A stretch of 64,000 nt of DNA from JBCBWG01 sp038523925. GTDB lineage: Bacteria > Pseudomonadota > Alphaproteobacteria > Rhizobiales > Hyphomicrobiaceae. Under the pieces are notes generated by a model, which saw only the letters and a program-made list of their open reading frames with translations, had not been told where the DNA came from and ran no database searches. Shown here one piece after another: positions 34,231-42,992 of the stretch (positions are counted from its first letter, which is position 1; the number at the start of each line of letters is the position of its first letter). The DNA is taken from positions 86,013-150,012 of the forward strand of contig JBCBIY010000007.1 in NCBI GenBank assembly GCA_038523925.1, given 5' to 3'. The position numbers were made by a program, and so were the translations under genes.

Positions 34231-35475
34231 CTACTCGGCGGCTTCCCTGAGCCCGGCGCGGTCTTCGAGACCCATGTAACCATCGCGCGTCTGCGGCGTG
34301 CGGATGCCGAGCGCTGCGCCGGCGATCTGCGTCCGCAACACCTGAGCGGTCCCACCGCCGATCGTGAACATCCGCACATCGCGGTACATCCGCTCAAGCG
34401 GCTCATCGGACCCGTAGCCGCGCGCGCCGAACATCTGCAGCGCGTCGTTGACGACCTTGATCGCTGTCTCGGATGCAAAGAGCTTTGCGCGGGCCGCTGC
34501 TGTCCGGTCGGGAAACGGCAGGCCATCTGCGCCACGCGACCGCGCAGCATCCGTGATCATTAAACGCCCCGCATGGACGGCTGTCTCCATGTCGGCGACC
34601 ATCCACTGCAAGCCTTGGAACTCGGCGATCGGCCGGCCGAACTGTTCGCGCGAGACGAGGTAGCGTTTGGCATGCTGAAGCGCGCCATCCGCCACGCCAA
34701 GCGCGACGGCGGCGGCTCCGACACGTTGCGCATTGTATGCCGTCATCAATTGCTTGAACCCGGTCGCGAAACCGCCGGGCGCTTGCAACACATCGGCGTC
34801 AGGCACAAAGCACCCGTCAAACGAAAGCCGCGCTTCCGGCATGCCGCACAGCCCAAGCGTCCGCTCATGGCTTTCGATGCAAAGACCGTCGGGCCATGTC
34901 TCGTTTGCCGGATCGGCGACCACGATGAACCCGCCAATCCCGAGTGCGCGCCCCGCCTCGTCTTCGGCGCGCGCGAACACCAGATGCAGCCGCGAGACGC
35001 CGCCACCGGTGATCCAGTGCTTGGTCCCTGAGATCCGCCAACCGCCGTCGACCTTCTTTGCAACCGTCTGCATTTCTGTTGCCGCGCTGCCGGCTACCGG
35101 CTCGGTGATGCAGATCGCGGGCTTGTCGCCTGCGAGGACGAGTTCGGCAGCCAACGCGCGTTGGTCCGGCGTCCCGTAAGCCATGATCGCGCCAACGGCA
35201 CCCATGTTCGTCTCGACGATGACGCGCGCAGTGAGCGTGCAGGCCTTCGCCGTTTCCATGATCACGGCGCAGGTCTCGTCGTAGCCCGCGCCGCCGCCGC
35301 CAAGTTCGACAGGCAGTGTCATGCCGAGAAGCCCGGCATCGCGCAAAAGCGGAATGTTCTCGTGGCAATAGCGGCGTTCGCGATCGAACGCAGCGGCGCG
35401 CTCTGCAAACACCGTCGCGCCAAGTTCGGCCGCCCGGGCGACCCGCCGAGATCGATCAGACTGCTTGTTTTCCAT
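34231..35475 (-). CDS. Acyl-CoA dehydrogenase fold protein lacking the usual catalytic base
   Basis: The 414-residue protein has the full acyl-CoA dehydrogenase fold: CITEPVAGSAATEM and ISGTKHWITGGG contact FAD, and EQFGRPIAEFQGLQWMVADM and GARGYGSDEPLERMYRDVR are C-terminal signatures. Both positions known to supply the catalytic Glu are changed. The MCAD-type site reads TIGGGTAQV with Gly374, and the IVD-type site reads NAQRVGAAA with Gln250. This resembles 3-sulfinopropionyl-CoA desulfinase, which as I recall also has Gln there and uses an Arg in the pocket; an Arg is present at residue 84 (TLTARVIVE). A role as desulfinase or other non-oxidising lyase is inferred. It is divergent from a LysR regulator. 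Confidence 0.85.
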   Translation of the reverse strand: MENKQSDRSRRVARAAELGATVFAERAAAFDRERRYCHENIPLLRDAGLLGMTLPVELGGGGAGYDETCAVIMETAKACTLTARVIVETNMGAVGAIMAYGTPDQRALAAELVLAGDKPAICITEPVAGSAATEMQTVAKKVDGGWRISGTKHWITGGGVSRLHLVFARAEDEAGRALGIGGFIVVADPANETWPDGLCIESHERTLGLCGMPEARLSFDGCFVPDADVLQAPGGFATGFKQLMTAYNAQRVGAAAVALGVADGALQHAKRYLVSREQFGRPIAEFQGLQWMVADMETAVHAGRLMITDAARSRGADGLPFPDRTAAARAKLFASETAIKVVNDALQMFGARGYGSDEPLERMYRDVRMFTIGGGTAQVLRTQIAGAALGIRTPQTRDGYMGLEDRAGLREAAE

Positions 35476-35481
35476 ACACGG

Positions 35482-35513
35482 GATTGTGAACGCCGACGCC
35501 GTGAACTACAATC
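35482..35513. promoter_or_regulatory. Candidate LysR-type operator between divergent genes
   Basis: GATTGT at 35482-35487 and its inverted copy ACAATC at 35508-35513 flank a direct repeat of GTGAAC (35486-35491 and 35501-35506). The element fills the short space between the acyl-CoA dehydrogenase-like gene and the divergent LysR gene, where LysR regulators normally bind and control both directions. The match to the T-N11-A consensus is loose. Confidence 0.5.
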
Positions 35514-35567
35514 GAAATTAACAAGAGCCCGTCTTCAGTTTTGTTGAACAAAGAGCTCCGCAGCGGC

Positions 35568-36437
35568 ATGAATCTCAAGACGCTTGAAACGCTGATCGCC
35601 GTCGAGGAACTCGGCGGGTTTACCCCGGCCGCGCACCATCAGCACATGACCGTTTCGGCGGTGAGCATGCAGATGAAGGCGCTTGAAGGGGAGCTCAACG
35701 CGGCACTCTTCGATCGTTCGTCGCGCCCGCCCACGCTCACACCGCTCGGGCGCCGCGTCGCGACGGAGGCCCGTCAGTTGATCGCGGTCTACGACGGCAT
35801 GGCGGATCTCTGCCGAAGCGAGAGCGCACTGACTGGCGATTTCGCGATCGGGTTTGTGCTGACGGCAAGCGTCCGCATTCTGCCGCTCTTCCTGCAGCGC
35901 GCGCAGGAGCTGTTTCCCGATGCACGGTTCCGCGTTGTGACGGGCTTGTCGGGCGGACTCATTCGCGACGTCGCCGACGGACGGCTCGATGCTGCCGTCG
36001 TCACCGAACTCGACCGCATTCCCGATAGCCTCAACGTGCATCTCCTGCGCCGCGAGCCGCTTGCGTTCTGTTTGCCTGGCAGCGCCAAGCGTTGGTCCGT
36101 CGCCAAGTGCATGGAGCGGCTGCCCTTCATCCACTTCATGCCTGAGGCTGGAATTGGGACGCTGGTTGCGGGTTACCTTGCGGAAGAGAAGCTCAAGCCT
36201 GCGAACGTCATCGTTCTCGATAGCGTCGAAGCGGTCGTCGAGTGCGTGCGGGCTGGCGTCGGGTTCTCGATCCTGCCAGAGCCGGACATCGCGCGCCAAA
36301 CCGATGGCGACGTGGTCATCCGGCAGCTTGGCGGCGCGGCCACCTATCGTGATCTCGTGCTGGTGACCGGGCGCAATAGCGCGGTTGGCCGGCGGCAGAT
36401 GCTGCTTGCAGAGGCGATGGCAACCGGCGCCGCGTGA
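35568..36437 (+). CDS. LysR family transcriptional regulator
   Basis: This 289-residue LysR regulator has an N-terminal winged helix-turn-helix (about residues 1-62, beginning MNLKTLETLIAVEELGG) and a C-terminal inducer-binding domain with the type 2 periplasmic fold (GDFAIGFVLTASVRILP, VVTELDRIP, SVEAVVECVRAGVGFSILP). The ATG at 35568 is preferred; TTG codons nine and eight triplets upstream are less likely. By position it should control the divergent acyl-CoA dehydrogenase-like gene and itself. The inducer is unknown but is plausibly a substrate or product of that enzyme. Confidence 0.92.
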   Translation: MNLKTLETLIAVEELGGFTPAAHHQHMTVSAVSMQMKALEGELNAALFDRSSRPPTLTPLGRRVATEARQLIAVYDGMADLCRSESALTGDFAIGFVLTASVRILPLFLQRAQELFPDARFRVVTGLSGGLIRDVADGRLDAAVVTELDRIPDSLNVHLLRREPLAFCLPGSAKRWSVAKCMERLPFIHFMPEAGIGTLVAGYLAEEKLKPANVIVLDSVEAVVECVRAGVGFSILPEPDIARQTDGDVVIRQLGGAATYRDLVLVTGRNSAVGRRQMLLAEAMATGAA

Positions 36438-36445
36438 GTGCGCGG

Positions 36446-37747
36446 TCAGGTGGCGTCGGCGGGTTCGGCTGCTGCCGGATCGGTTGAAGCCGCAGCACCG
36501 TCGCCATAACGCTTGGCAATGTAGTCTTCAACGATCTGTTTGAAGTCGTCTGCGATCGTGTCGCCGCGCAGCGTCATCGCCTTTGCGCCGTCGATGAAGA
36601 CCGGGGCCGCCGGGCTTTCGCCCGTGCCTGGAAGCGAGATGCCGATGTCGGCGTGCTTTGATTCCCCCGGCCCGTTCACGATGCAGCCCATGACCGCGAG
36701 GTTCAGCGTCTCGACGCCGGGATAGCGCTCGCGCCATGCAGGCATGCGGTCGCGGATCATCTCCTGGACGTCCTTTGCGAGTTCCTGAAATACCGTCGAT
36801 GTCGTCCGCCCGCAGCCGGGACACGCGGCGACCACCGGCACGAACGCGCGCAGCCCCATCGTCTGCAACAGCTCCTGCGCGGCCTGCACTTCGACCGTGC
36901 GGTCGCCGCCCGGCTCAGGCGTCAGAGAAAAGCGGATCGTGTCGCCAATGCCGCGCTGAAGCAGGATCCCCAGCGCAGCGGACGAGGCGACGATGCCCTT
37001 CGAGCCCATACCGGCTTCTGTGAGGCCGAGATGCAGCGCGTAGTCGCAGCGTGCGGCGAGGCCGGTGTAGACGCTGATCAAATCCTGGACCTGACTGACC
37101 TTCGCGGAGATGACGATGCGGTCGGCGCCGAGCCCGATTTCGCGGGCGCGCTCAGCCGAATGCAGCGCCGATTGAATGATCGCTTCGTGCATGACGGCAC
37201 GCGCGCTGACCGGCGCCGCGCTGGCCGCGTTCACGTCCATCAGATGCGTCAGCAGGTCCTGGTCGAGCGAGCCCCAGTTCACACCGATCCGCACTGGCTT
37301 GTCGTACTTCAGCGCCATCTCGATGATGGCGGAGAACTGCGTGTCCTTCTTCGCTTTGAAGCCGACGTTGCCGGGATTGATCCGGTATTTGTCGAGCGCT
37401 TCCGCGCAGGCTGGGTTTTCCGCGAGCAGCTTGTGGCCGATGTAATGAAAGTCGCCGACAAGCGGGACGGTGATGCCGTGAGCGCGAAGCTGGTCGCGAA
37501 TGTGGGGCACGGCCTTGGCGGCCTCATCGCGGTCAACGGTGATACGGACGAGTTCGGACCCGGCGTGCGCGAGCGCTGCGACCTGGTTGACCGTCTGTCC
37601 GATGTCAGCGGTGTCCGTGTTCGTCATGGATTGGACGACGACGGGCGCATCCCCACCAACCGTGACGCCGCCGATGTCGACCGCGACCGACGTGCGTCGC
37701 GGGCTCTGCGTCGGTGGCGGCGGGGTGAGTGTCAGGCTGTCAGACAT
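36446..37747 (-). CDS. ispG: 4-hydroxy-3-methylbut-2-enyl diphosphate synthase (flavodoxin)
   Basis: IspG (GcpE) is the 4Fe-4S enzyme that reduces MEcPP to HMBPP in the non-mevalonate isoprenoid pathway. The 433-residue sequence has the N-terminal TIM-barrel beginning DIGGVTVGGDAPVVVQSMTNTDTAD, the NPGNVGFK and GVNWGSLD active-site segments, and the cluster ligands in AACPGCGRTT plus MGCIVNGPGESKHADIGIS. Its Cys count and spacing are complete. The gene stands between a convergent LysR gene and the lytic transglycosylase upstream on the same strand. Confidence 0.97.
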   Translation of the reverse strand: MSDSLTLTPPPPTQSPRRTSVAVDIGGVTVGGDAPVVVQSMTNTDTADIGQTVNQVAALAHAGSELVRITVDRDEAAKAVPHIRDQLRAHGITVPLVGDFHYIGHKLLAENPACAEALDKYRINPGNVGFKAKKDTQFSAIIEMALKYDKPVRIGVNWGSLDQDLLTHLMDVNAASAAPVSARAVMHEAIIQSALHSAERAREIGLGADRIVISAKVSQVQDLISVYTGLAARCDYALHLGLTEAGMGSKGIVASSAALGILLQRGIGDTIRFSLTPEPGGDRTVEVQAAQELLQTMGLRAFVPVVAACPGCGRTTSTVFQELAKDVQEMIRDRMPAWRERYPGVETLNLAVMGCIVNGPGESKHADIGISLPGTGESPAAPVFIDGAKAMTLRGDTIADDFKQIVEDYIAKRYGDGAAASTDPAAAEPADAT

Positions 37748-37864
37748 GGCGGACCGTGCGGCTGGAGGATTACCAGCGATAGCGACTGTATGTGACGGGC
37801 GTGCAGAGGGGTCAATGCGACCGGCCTGACTGGCCGGCTTCGCGCCTGCTCTGCGCCGGCCTGA

Positions 37865-39115
37865 TCAACTTCCGCGTTGCAGGGCCCTGACAAGCCGGCT
37901 GTCGGGATAGCTGTCGGCTTCAAGCCCGTAGCGCAATTGCGCCGCCTTCACCGCCGCCCGGCTCTTGGCGCCGTGTTTGCCGTCGATGCCGCCAGTGTCG
38001 TAGCCGCGTTGCGTCAGCAGGCGCTGGACGCGCTTGATCGCCTTGTAGCCGAACGGTTCGACCTCGCCGTTGCCAGACCGGTAGCGCGGCGCACCGGCAA
38101 GTCTTGCGGCAAAGTAGGCAGCCGTCGTCGCGTAATTAAGCGACTGGTTCCACTCCGGGTAGATCCGGAAATTATCGTAGGCGAGAAACGCTGGGCCATT
38201 GCGCCCCATCGGCAAGAGCAGTGACGCCACCTTGCCATCGCTGCGCAAGGCCTGGCCGTCGCGACGGCGGACACCCCAGCGCGACCACTGCTGGCGCGTA
38301 TGGCGGATCGCGAGGTCGGCTTCGGCCCAGTTCATTTGTGCCGGCACGCGCACTTCTTGCAGCCACGGCTCGCCGCGGCGCCAGCCGAGATGGCGGATGT
38401 AGTTTGCAGTCGAGAAAATGATGTCTGCGTCGGACCGGTTGAGGTCGCGGTAGCCATCGCCGTCGGCATCAACGGAATGGTTCAGATAGTGCGACGGCAG
38501 AAACTGCGTCTGACCAAGCTCGCCGGCCCACGAGCCGGTCATGCGGTTGTATGGCAGGTAGCCTTTGTCGACGATCCGCAACGCAGACAGAAGCTCCTTG
38601 CGGAACATATCCGGCCGGCGGCAATCGTAAGCGAGCGTCGCCAGCGATGAGAAGATCAGCGCCTGTTTCGATGTCGTCGCGCCGAAGTCGCTTTCGAGGG
38701 CCCAGAAAGCGGTGATGACTTCGCGGGGCACGCCGTATTGCGCTTCGGCGCGCGCGAACAGGCTGTTGCGGCGCGCCATCTTGCGCTTGGCGGTGCGGAA
38801 GCGCGGCGTGGAGATAAGCTTCTGCGAGAACTCGATAAACGTCAGCGAGAAGATTGACTGGCGCCGGTCGCGTCGCATGACAGACTTTTTGTAGACCGTC
38901 GGATCAAACGCTCGGCCGAGCGTACGCGGCGTAATACCGGCCGCTTGGAGTTCACGCCGGAACTTTGACTTGAACTCCGAGAAGGTGCCCGTCGTCTTAC
39001 AGCTCGACCGCGCCTCAGCCTCGCTTGACGGCGCACCAGTTGCGATCGCCAGCACGGCCACACCGGCAAGCCCGATGAATGCGCCGCGAACGCCCCCGCT
39101 CAAAACAGTTGGCAT
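37865..39115 (-). CDS. Lytic murein transglycosylase (MltB family) with a peptidoglycan-binding domain
   Basis: This exported enzyme should cleave the glycan strand to 1,6-anhydro-muropeptides. The 416-residue protein starts with a signal peptide (VRGAFIGLAGVAVLAIATG, then SSEAEA), has an MltB-type catalytic domain with the Glu in AFWALESDFGA, GELGQTQFLPSHYLNHSVDADGDGYRDL and ANYIRHLGWRRGEPW, and ends with a PG_binding_1 domain (IKRVQRLLTQRGYDTGGIDG, residues about 355-412). The ATG at 39115 is preferred to the upstream Met at 39184 because the signal peptide starts there. A single Cys follows the cleavage region and one lies in ATLAYDCRRPD. Confidence 0.92.
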   Translation of the reverse strand: MPTVLSGGVRGAFIGLAGVAVLAIATGAPSSEAEARSSCKTTGTFSEFKSKFRRELQAAGITPRTLGRAFDPTVYKKSVMRRDRRQSIFSLTFIEFSQKLISTPRFRTAKRKMARRNSLFARAEAQYGVPREVITAFWALESDFGATTSKQALIFSSLATLAYDCRRPDMFRKELLSALRIVDKGYLPYNRMTGSWAGELGQTQFLPSHYLNHSVDADGDGYRDLNRSDADIIFSTANYIRHLGWRRGEPWLQEVRVPAQMNWAEADLAIRHTRQQWSRWGVRRRDGQALRSDGKVASLLLPMGRNGPAFLAYDNFRIYPEWNQSLNYATTAAYFAARLAGAPRYRSGNGEVEPFGYKAIKRVQRLLTQRGYDTGGIDGKHGAKSRAAVKAAQLRYGLEADSYPDSRLVRALQRGS

Positions 39116-39490
39116 CTGCACTCCGTTCGGTTTCACGCGCCCCAACTTTGCGGCGATGTAATGTGCATGGCTCGGCGACGACAATACGGCGGTCCGCCAT
39201 GCGGTCGCGATCCAACCGCAATCCGCACAGAACCCCTATAGGTTCGGCAATACGCCGCCCCAATTCATTGTAAATTCAGGTGCTCGCGGGCCTTTGATCG
39301 CGGTGACGGGCTGAGGCCGAGCGGAACGACGGATTTCCCGGTATAGGTTGGTTTGCAACAGAGTAACGCCGCATGGGCAGGCGTCAGGGCCACATCATCG
39401 TCATGGTGGCTCGCAAGCTTTGCAACCTGACGGCGCAAGATTCGCCCGGCGCGCGCGGGCTGCGCGGCGGAAACAGTTTTGGGGTGACGT
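39116..39490. other. Intergenic region between the transglycosylase and the 1131-aa membrane protein
   Basis: This 375-base space separates divergently transcribed genes. It contains short open frames in all phases but none with a ribosome site or good codon character. TAGGTTCGGCAATACG and the A/T-richer CATTGTAAATTCAGG (about 39265-39282) are the most promoter-like parts, but I see no clear -35/-10 pair. No hairpin long enough to call a terminator or riboswitch stands out. Confidence 0.4.
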
Positions 39491-42400
39491 ATGCTTTTGG
39501 TCGACCTGGCACCGGCAGCTTCAACGCTCGCGGACCTTGCCGCGTCCGTCGACGTAAGTTCCGTCCTGGTGACGATCGCGGTGCTTGCGGGCCTGGTGTT
39601 TGCCGCGCGGATGTTGAGCCGCCGGTTGAAGGCGATCGGCGCGAGGAAGGGCGCGGCAGAAGCGCTTTGGACGAACTGGCAACTCACGCTGCTGGCCGCA
39701 ACCGGTGTCATCCTCTCGCTCGCCTCCGGCTGGACGACGTGGGACGGCATGCGGAACTTCACGCAAGAGCCGCTGCTCTCGCTCATGATCACCTTCGGCA
39801 TCCAGGGCGTCATGCTGATTGTTGCCTGGCTCATCGGCGAGAGCTTTGCGACGGGCATGAACTACCGCCCGAAGGCCGTCGGCAACAACGCCGCGCTCGG
39901 CCGGGCAGCCGGCGTCTTCGGCACGGCGAGCAACGTGGCCGGCATGGTGATCGGCTCGCTACTCGCCATCCTCGCCGGCATTTACATCTTTAACGCATTC
40001 GTCGACGCGGATGGCGGGCTGGTCACGGCCGGCACACTCACCGGGCTTTCGAACAGCTTATTGTTCGCCGCCATGCTGATCGCGATCTTAGCCGGCATTC
40101 TGATTGCAGCCGGCGGGCAGATCCTCGGCGACTACGTGCAGGGTCTCCGCGTCATGATCCGCGGCGCAGTCCTCTGGATCATGTTCCTCGCGTGCATGGG
40201 AACGTCGGTCTTCTTCTCGTTCGATAGCCTGTTTACGACCATCTTCCCGCAGACCGAGCGCGAACGCGCTGCTGAACTGCGCGCGCAGAACGAGGTCGCA
40301 GGTGTCGTCAGCGACGTCTCAGCGCTGACAACCAAGCGACAGCTTTCGGAGATCGAGGCCCTATTCGGCACCCAGGGCTGGCAGGCCTACCGAGAAAACC
40401 TCGATCGCGTGATTGCGCTCGCCAACCGGGCGCCAGGTGCCATCCGCGCCCAGATCGCAGCCGACATCGAATCGCGTCGCGCCCGCGTTGCCGAACTTGA
40501 AGAAAAACGCGCGTCAGCCAGCAGCGGTCAGGCCGAACTCGAAGCGCGCAAGCAGCGTCTCACCGAAGAACTGGCACGAGCCAAAGACGGCCGGCCGGAA
40601 GCGGCCGCTGGTGTTGCGGAATACAAGTCGATCGTCGGTGGCGTCGAGAAGCGGCTCGACGAGCAGCGCGCCTTTATGCTGGCCGAAGAGCGCGGCGTCG
40701 AAGGGTCAGGCAAAGTCGGACGCGGCAAGATGTGGCGCGCGGCGCGGGCGAACTTCCGCCGGATCGAGGCCGAACTCGAAGTCGCCAACCGCCGCCTCAG
40801 CAGCAATGTGGATCGCCTGACCTCCATTGACCGGCGGATCAGTCAAGTAACGGCCGAACTCGCACAGGTCGATGGAAGCCTCGCGCAGCTCAAGGGCGAG
40901 GCGCAGACCGCCGATCAGCTCATTGCCGTGGCGGAGACCAACAACACGCAGGCCAACGCCACGGTCTTTGACCCGACCGCGAGCGTCGCCTCGCTTGAGC
41001 GCGCGATCCTAAACTTCAGACGTCAGCCAGCGGCCGATGGCCTGGCGACCATCCAGAAGCAGTGCCTTGCAATCCAGGCGGCCGCATCACGCGTGAAGTC
41101 GGGAGATATCGCTTCAGAAGCCGCCGGCATCAATTGCGACCCGGGCGTCGCGAGCGAGGCGGCGGCCCGCGTATTCGGGCTCAACACAGGCGTCAAAGCG
41201 CTGCAGGCACGATGCGTCGGTGGCGATAAACTTCCGCAGTCGGGCGGCGCAGATGCGCTCTTCACGTTTGCGCGGACGTGTCTTCAAGACTCAGGTCTTC
41301 CGAGCGGCGACACGACAACGCTCCGGCGTCAGATCCAGCTCATCGAAATCAACCGGGACGACAAGGCGCACCGCTTTGTCGTGACCTCGAACGCGTTTGG
41401 CGACGGCAATAAGCTTGCCTATCTCGCGCTCGCGATCGCCATTGCCATTGACGCGCTCGTCTTCATGTCCGGCCTCTTCGGCGCCAACGCGCTGCGCTCG
41501 CCGCTGTCGGATGTTCCAAGCCACAAAGGCCGATCCGCCCGCCAGCTTGAGACCATCGTCGCGAATGCCCTGCTGCCCGATACATTCGAGACGGCCACGC
41601 ACGCGCTCGAGCAGATCCACCCAATGGCCTACAGCGACGTTCACTTGGCCGGTGATGCCGCGGCTGGCTGGACGCACGAGGTGATCCTTCCACCGATCGA
41701 CGTGCCGCAACGTGCGCGTCTTGTGAAGGTGCTGAACGCCGGCGCAACCATCGGCGCGGTCCACCGCGATCCCGCGCAAAACGATCGCTTCTTCGTGCGC
41801 GGCGAGTTTGTCGAGTATCTCGCGACGGCTGCAAAGACCGCATTCGATTCCGATGGATCGACCGCTAAGCTTGCAGAGCTGAAAAAGATCCTTGTCGTCG
41901 CGCTGCAGCCGTTCGTCGGCGACCATGCGAACGTCGTGCTCAACTACCTGAAGCCGATCTCTCATCGTGACGGCTACTCGTCGGAAGTGATGCTGAATGA
42001 GGTCACCGACCCGCATCACCTCCACATCCTGCGCAAGGCGATGAACGCCGGGGCCACGCTCGACGTGGTGCATCAGGATGATCGCCGCGGTGAAGAGGAT
42101 CGCTATTACATCCACCGCGACTACTATCGTACGCTCGCGCTCGTCGCGGCCGAGTTCCCGATGCAGGGCCGCATCCTCAACGCGCCGCTGGCTGCAACGC
42201 CGGTTGCCAATGGCGGCACGCTCGAAGCCGACACACCGCAAGCACTCGAAGATGACCTGCCGCGAACGCTCCTGAACGATGAGCGCCGTACGCGGAAGAC
42301 GCATCCGCCGGAGCCGACGACGGAGGACCTCGATCGTACCGAGCGGCTGCGCGATCTGATCGCGTCGGAGTTTCACGCCGCCTTGCGTGTCACGCCGGAG

Positions 42401-42886
42401 CAGATCGCGTGGGCCGAGACGTATCCGGGCGCAGCCGCTGACGCGAACGCGTTGCTGAACGAGCTGGTCGCGAGCAACGAGGACTTTGGCGGGCTCGTCT
42501 ACGACGTCATCAACGATACGTCAGCGGCGATCCAGAAGGCTGCGACCGGCCTTGCCGCGCGCTACCGCACCGACGCCGATGCATTGGACGTGCTGACCGA
42601 GGAGCGGCGCCAGATCGAGGAATTGCTCCCGCTGCTTCTGCTTGCGCCCAATGGCGGCTACACGCGCATCCTGCAGATCGCCGTGACGCAACTTGAAGAG
42701 GCAGCCGGTGAAGGCGCGGGCCTCAGCCCTCAGGAAGAAGTCCAGCAAGCCCGTCTCCGCCAGCACCTCGAGACGTTCGGCAAAGGCGTGACGGTCCAGC
42801 AGGCCGTGGCCGAAGTCCGCGATCTCATCGGCGAGCAGCGCGGCAGCAAGGTCGCGAAGTTTCCGGGCGTAAAGCACGCGGGCTGA
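39491..42886 (+). CDS. Large multi-domain membrane protein with coiled coils, unknown function, 1131 aa
   Basis: I do not recognise this protein. Six hydrophobic segments lie at about residues 22-41, 63-82, 94-116, 148-170, 187-211 and 222-248, and a seventh at 641-665. Between the sixth and seventh is a 390-residue region with coiled-coil heptads at about 325-370 and 420-480 and four Cys (525, 549, 575, 597), likely periplasmic. After the last helix comes a soluble part with a duplicated module at about 728-780 and 830-884 (VLNAGATIGAVHRD, MNAGATLDVVHQD). A helical C-terminal region follows (900-1131). Start is the ATG at 39491. It appears monocistronic, since a terminator for the opposite strand follows. 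Confidence 0.85.
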   Translation: MLLVDLAPAASTLADLAASVDVSSVLVTIAVLAGLVFAARMLSRRLKAIGARKGAAEALWTNWQLTLLAATGVILSLASGWTTWDGMRNFTQEPLLSLMITFGIQGVMLIVAWLIGESFATGMNYRPKAVGNNAALGRAAGVFGTASNVAGMVIGSLLAILAGIYIFNAFVDADGGLVTAGTLTGLSNSLLFAAMLIAILAGILIAAGGQILGDYVQGLRVMIRGAVLWIMFLACMGTSVFFSFDSLFTTIFPQTERERAAELRAQNEVAGVVSDVSALTTKRQLSEIEALFGTQGWQAYRENLDRVIALANRAPGAIRAQIAADIESRRARVAELEEKRASASSGQAELEARKQRLTEELARAKDGRPEAAAGVAEYKSIVGGVEKRLDEQRAFMLAEERGVEGSGKVGRGKMWRAARANFRRIEAELEVANRRLSSNVDRLTSIDRRISQVTAELAQVDGSLAQLKGEAQTADQLIAVAETNNTQANATVFDPTASVASLERAILNFRRQPAADGLATIQKQCLAIQAAASRVKSGDIASEAAGINCDPGVASEAAARVFGLNTGVKALQARCVGGDKLPQSGGADALFTFARTCLQDSGLPSGDTTTLRRQIQLIEINRDDKAHRFVVTSNAFGDGNKLAYLALAIAIAIDALVFMSGLFGANALRSPLSDVPSHKGRSARQLETIVANALLPDTFETATHALEQIHPMAYSDVHLAGDAAAGWTHEVILPPIDVPQRARLVKVLNAGATIGAVHRDPAQNDRFFVRGEFVEYLATAAKTAFDSDGSTAKLAELKKILVVALQPFVGDHANVVLNYLKPISHRDGYSSEVMLNEVTDPHHLHILRKAMNAGATLDVVHQDDRRGEEDRYYIHRDYYRTLALVAAEFPMQGRILNAPLAATPVANGGTLEADTPQALEDDLPRTLLNDERRTRKTHPPEPTTEDLDRTERLRDLIASEFHAALRVTPEQIAWAETYPGAAADANALLNELVASNEDFGGLVYDVINDTSAAIQKAATGLAARYRTDADALDVLTEERRQIEELLPLLLLAPNGGYTRILQIAVTQLEEAAGEGAGLSPQEEVQQARLRQHLETFGKGVTVQQAVAEVRDLIGEQRGSKVAKFPGVKHAG

Positions 42887-42936
42887 CATAGCGCGCTGTT
42901 ACAGCGTCACATGCGGCGGCGTCCGCACGACACAAA

Positions 42937-42965
42937 AGGGCCGGGTAGCTAATGCCCCCGGCCCT
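42937..42965 (-). terminator. Rho-independent terminator after the FAH-family gene
   Basis: AGGGCCGGG at 42937-42945 pairs perfectly with CCCGGCCCT at 42957-42965 across an 11-base loop. Read on the minus strand the stem runs straight into TTTTG, so it terminates the minus-strand FAH-family gene whose stop is 28 bases away. It may also stop plus-strand transcripts from the 1131-residue gene, though without a T-run in that direction. Confidence 0.8.
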
Positions 42966-42992
42966 ATCGCATTCCAGCATCCGAACCGATCA

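Noticed and set aside
41291..42376. 361-residue open frame antisense to the 1131-residue protein
   Set aside because: The plus frame has consistent membrane, coiled-coil and repeat architecture across its whole length; the minus frame does not.
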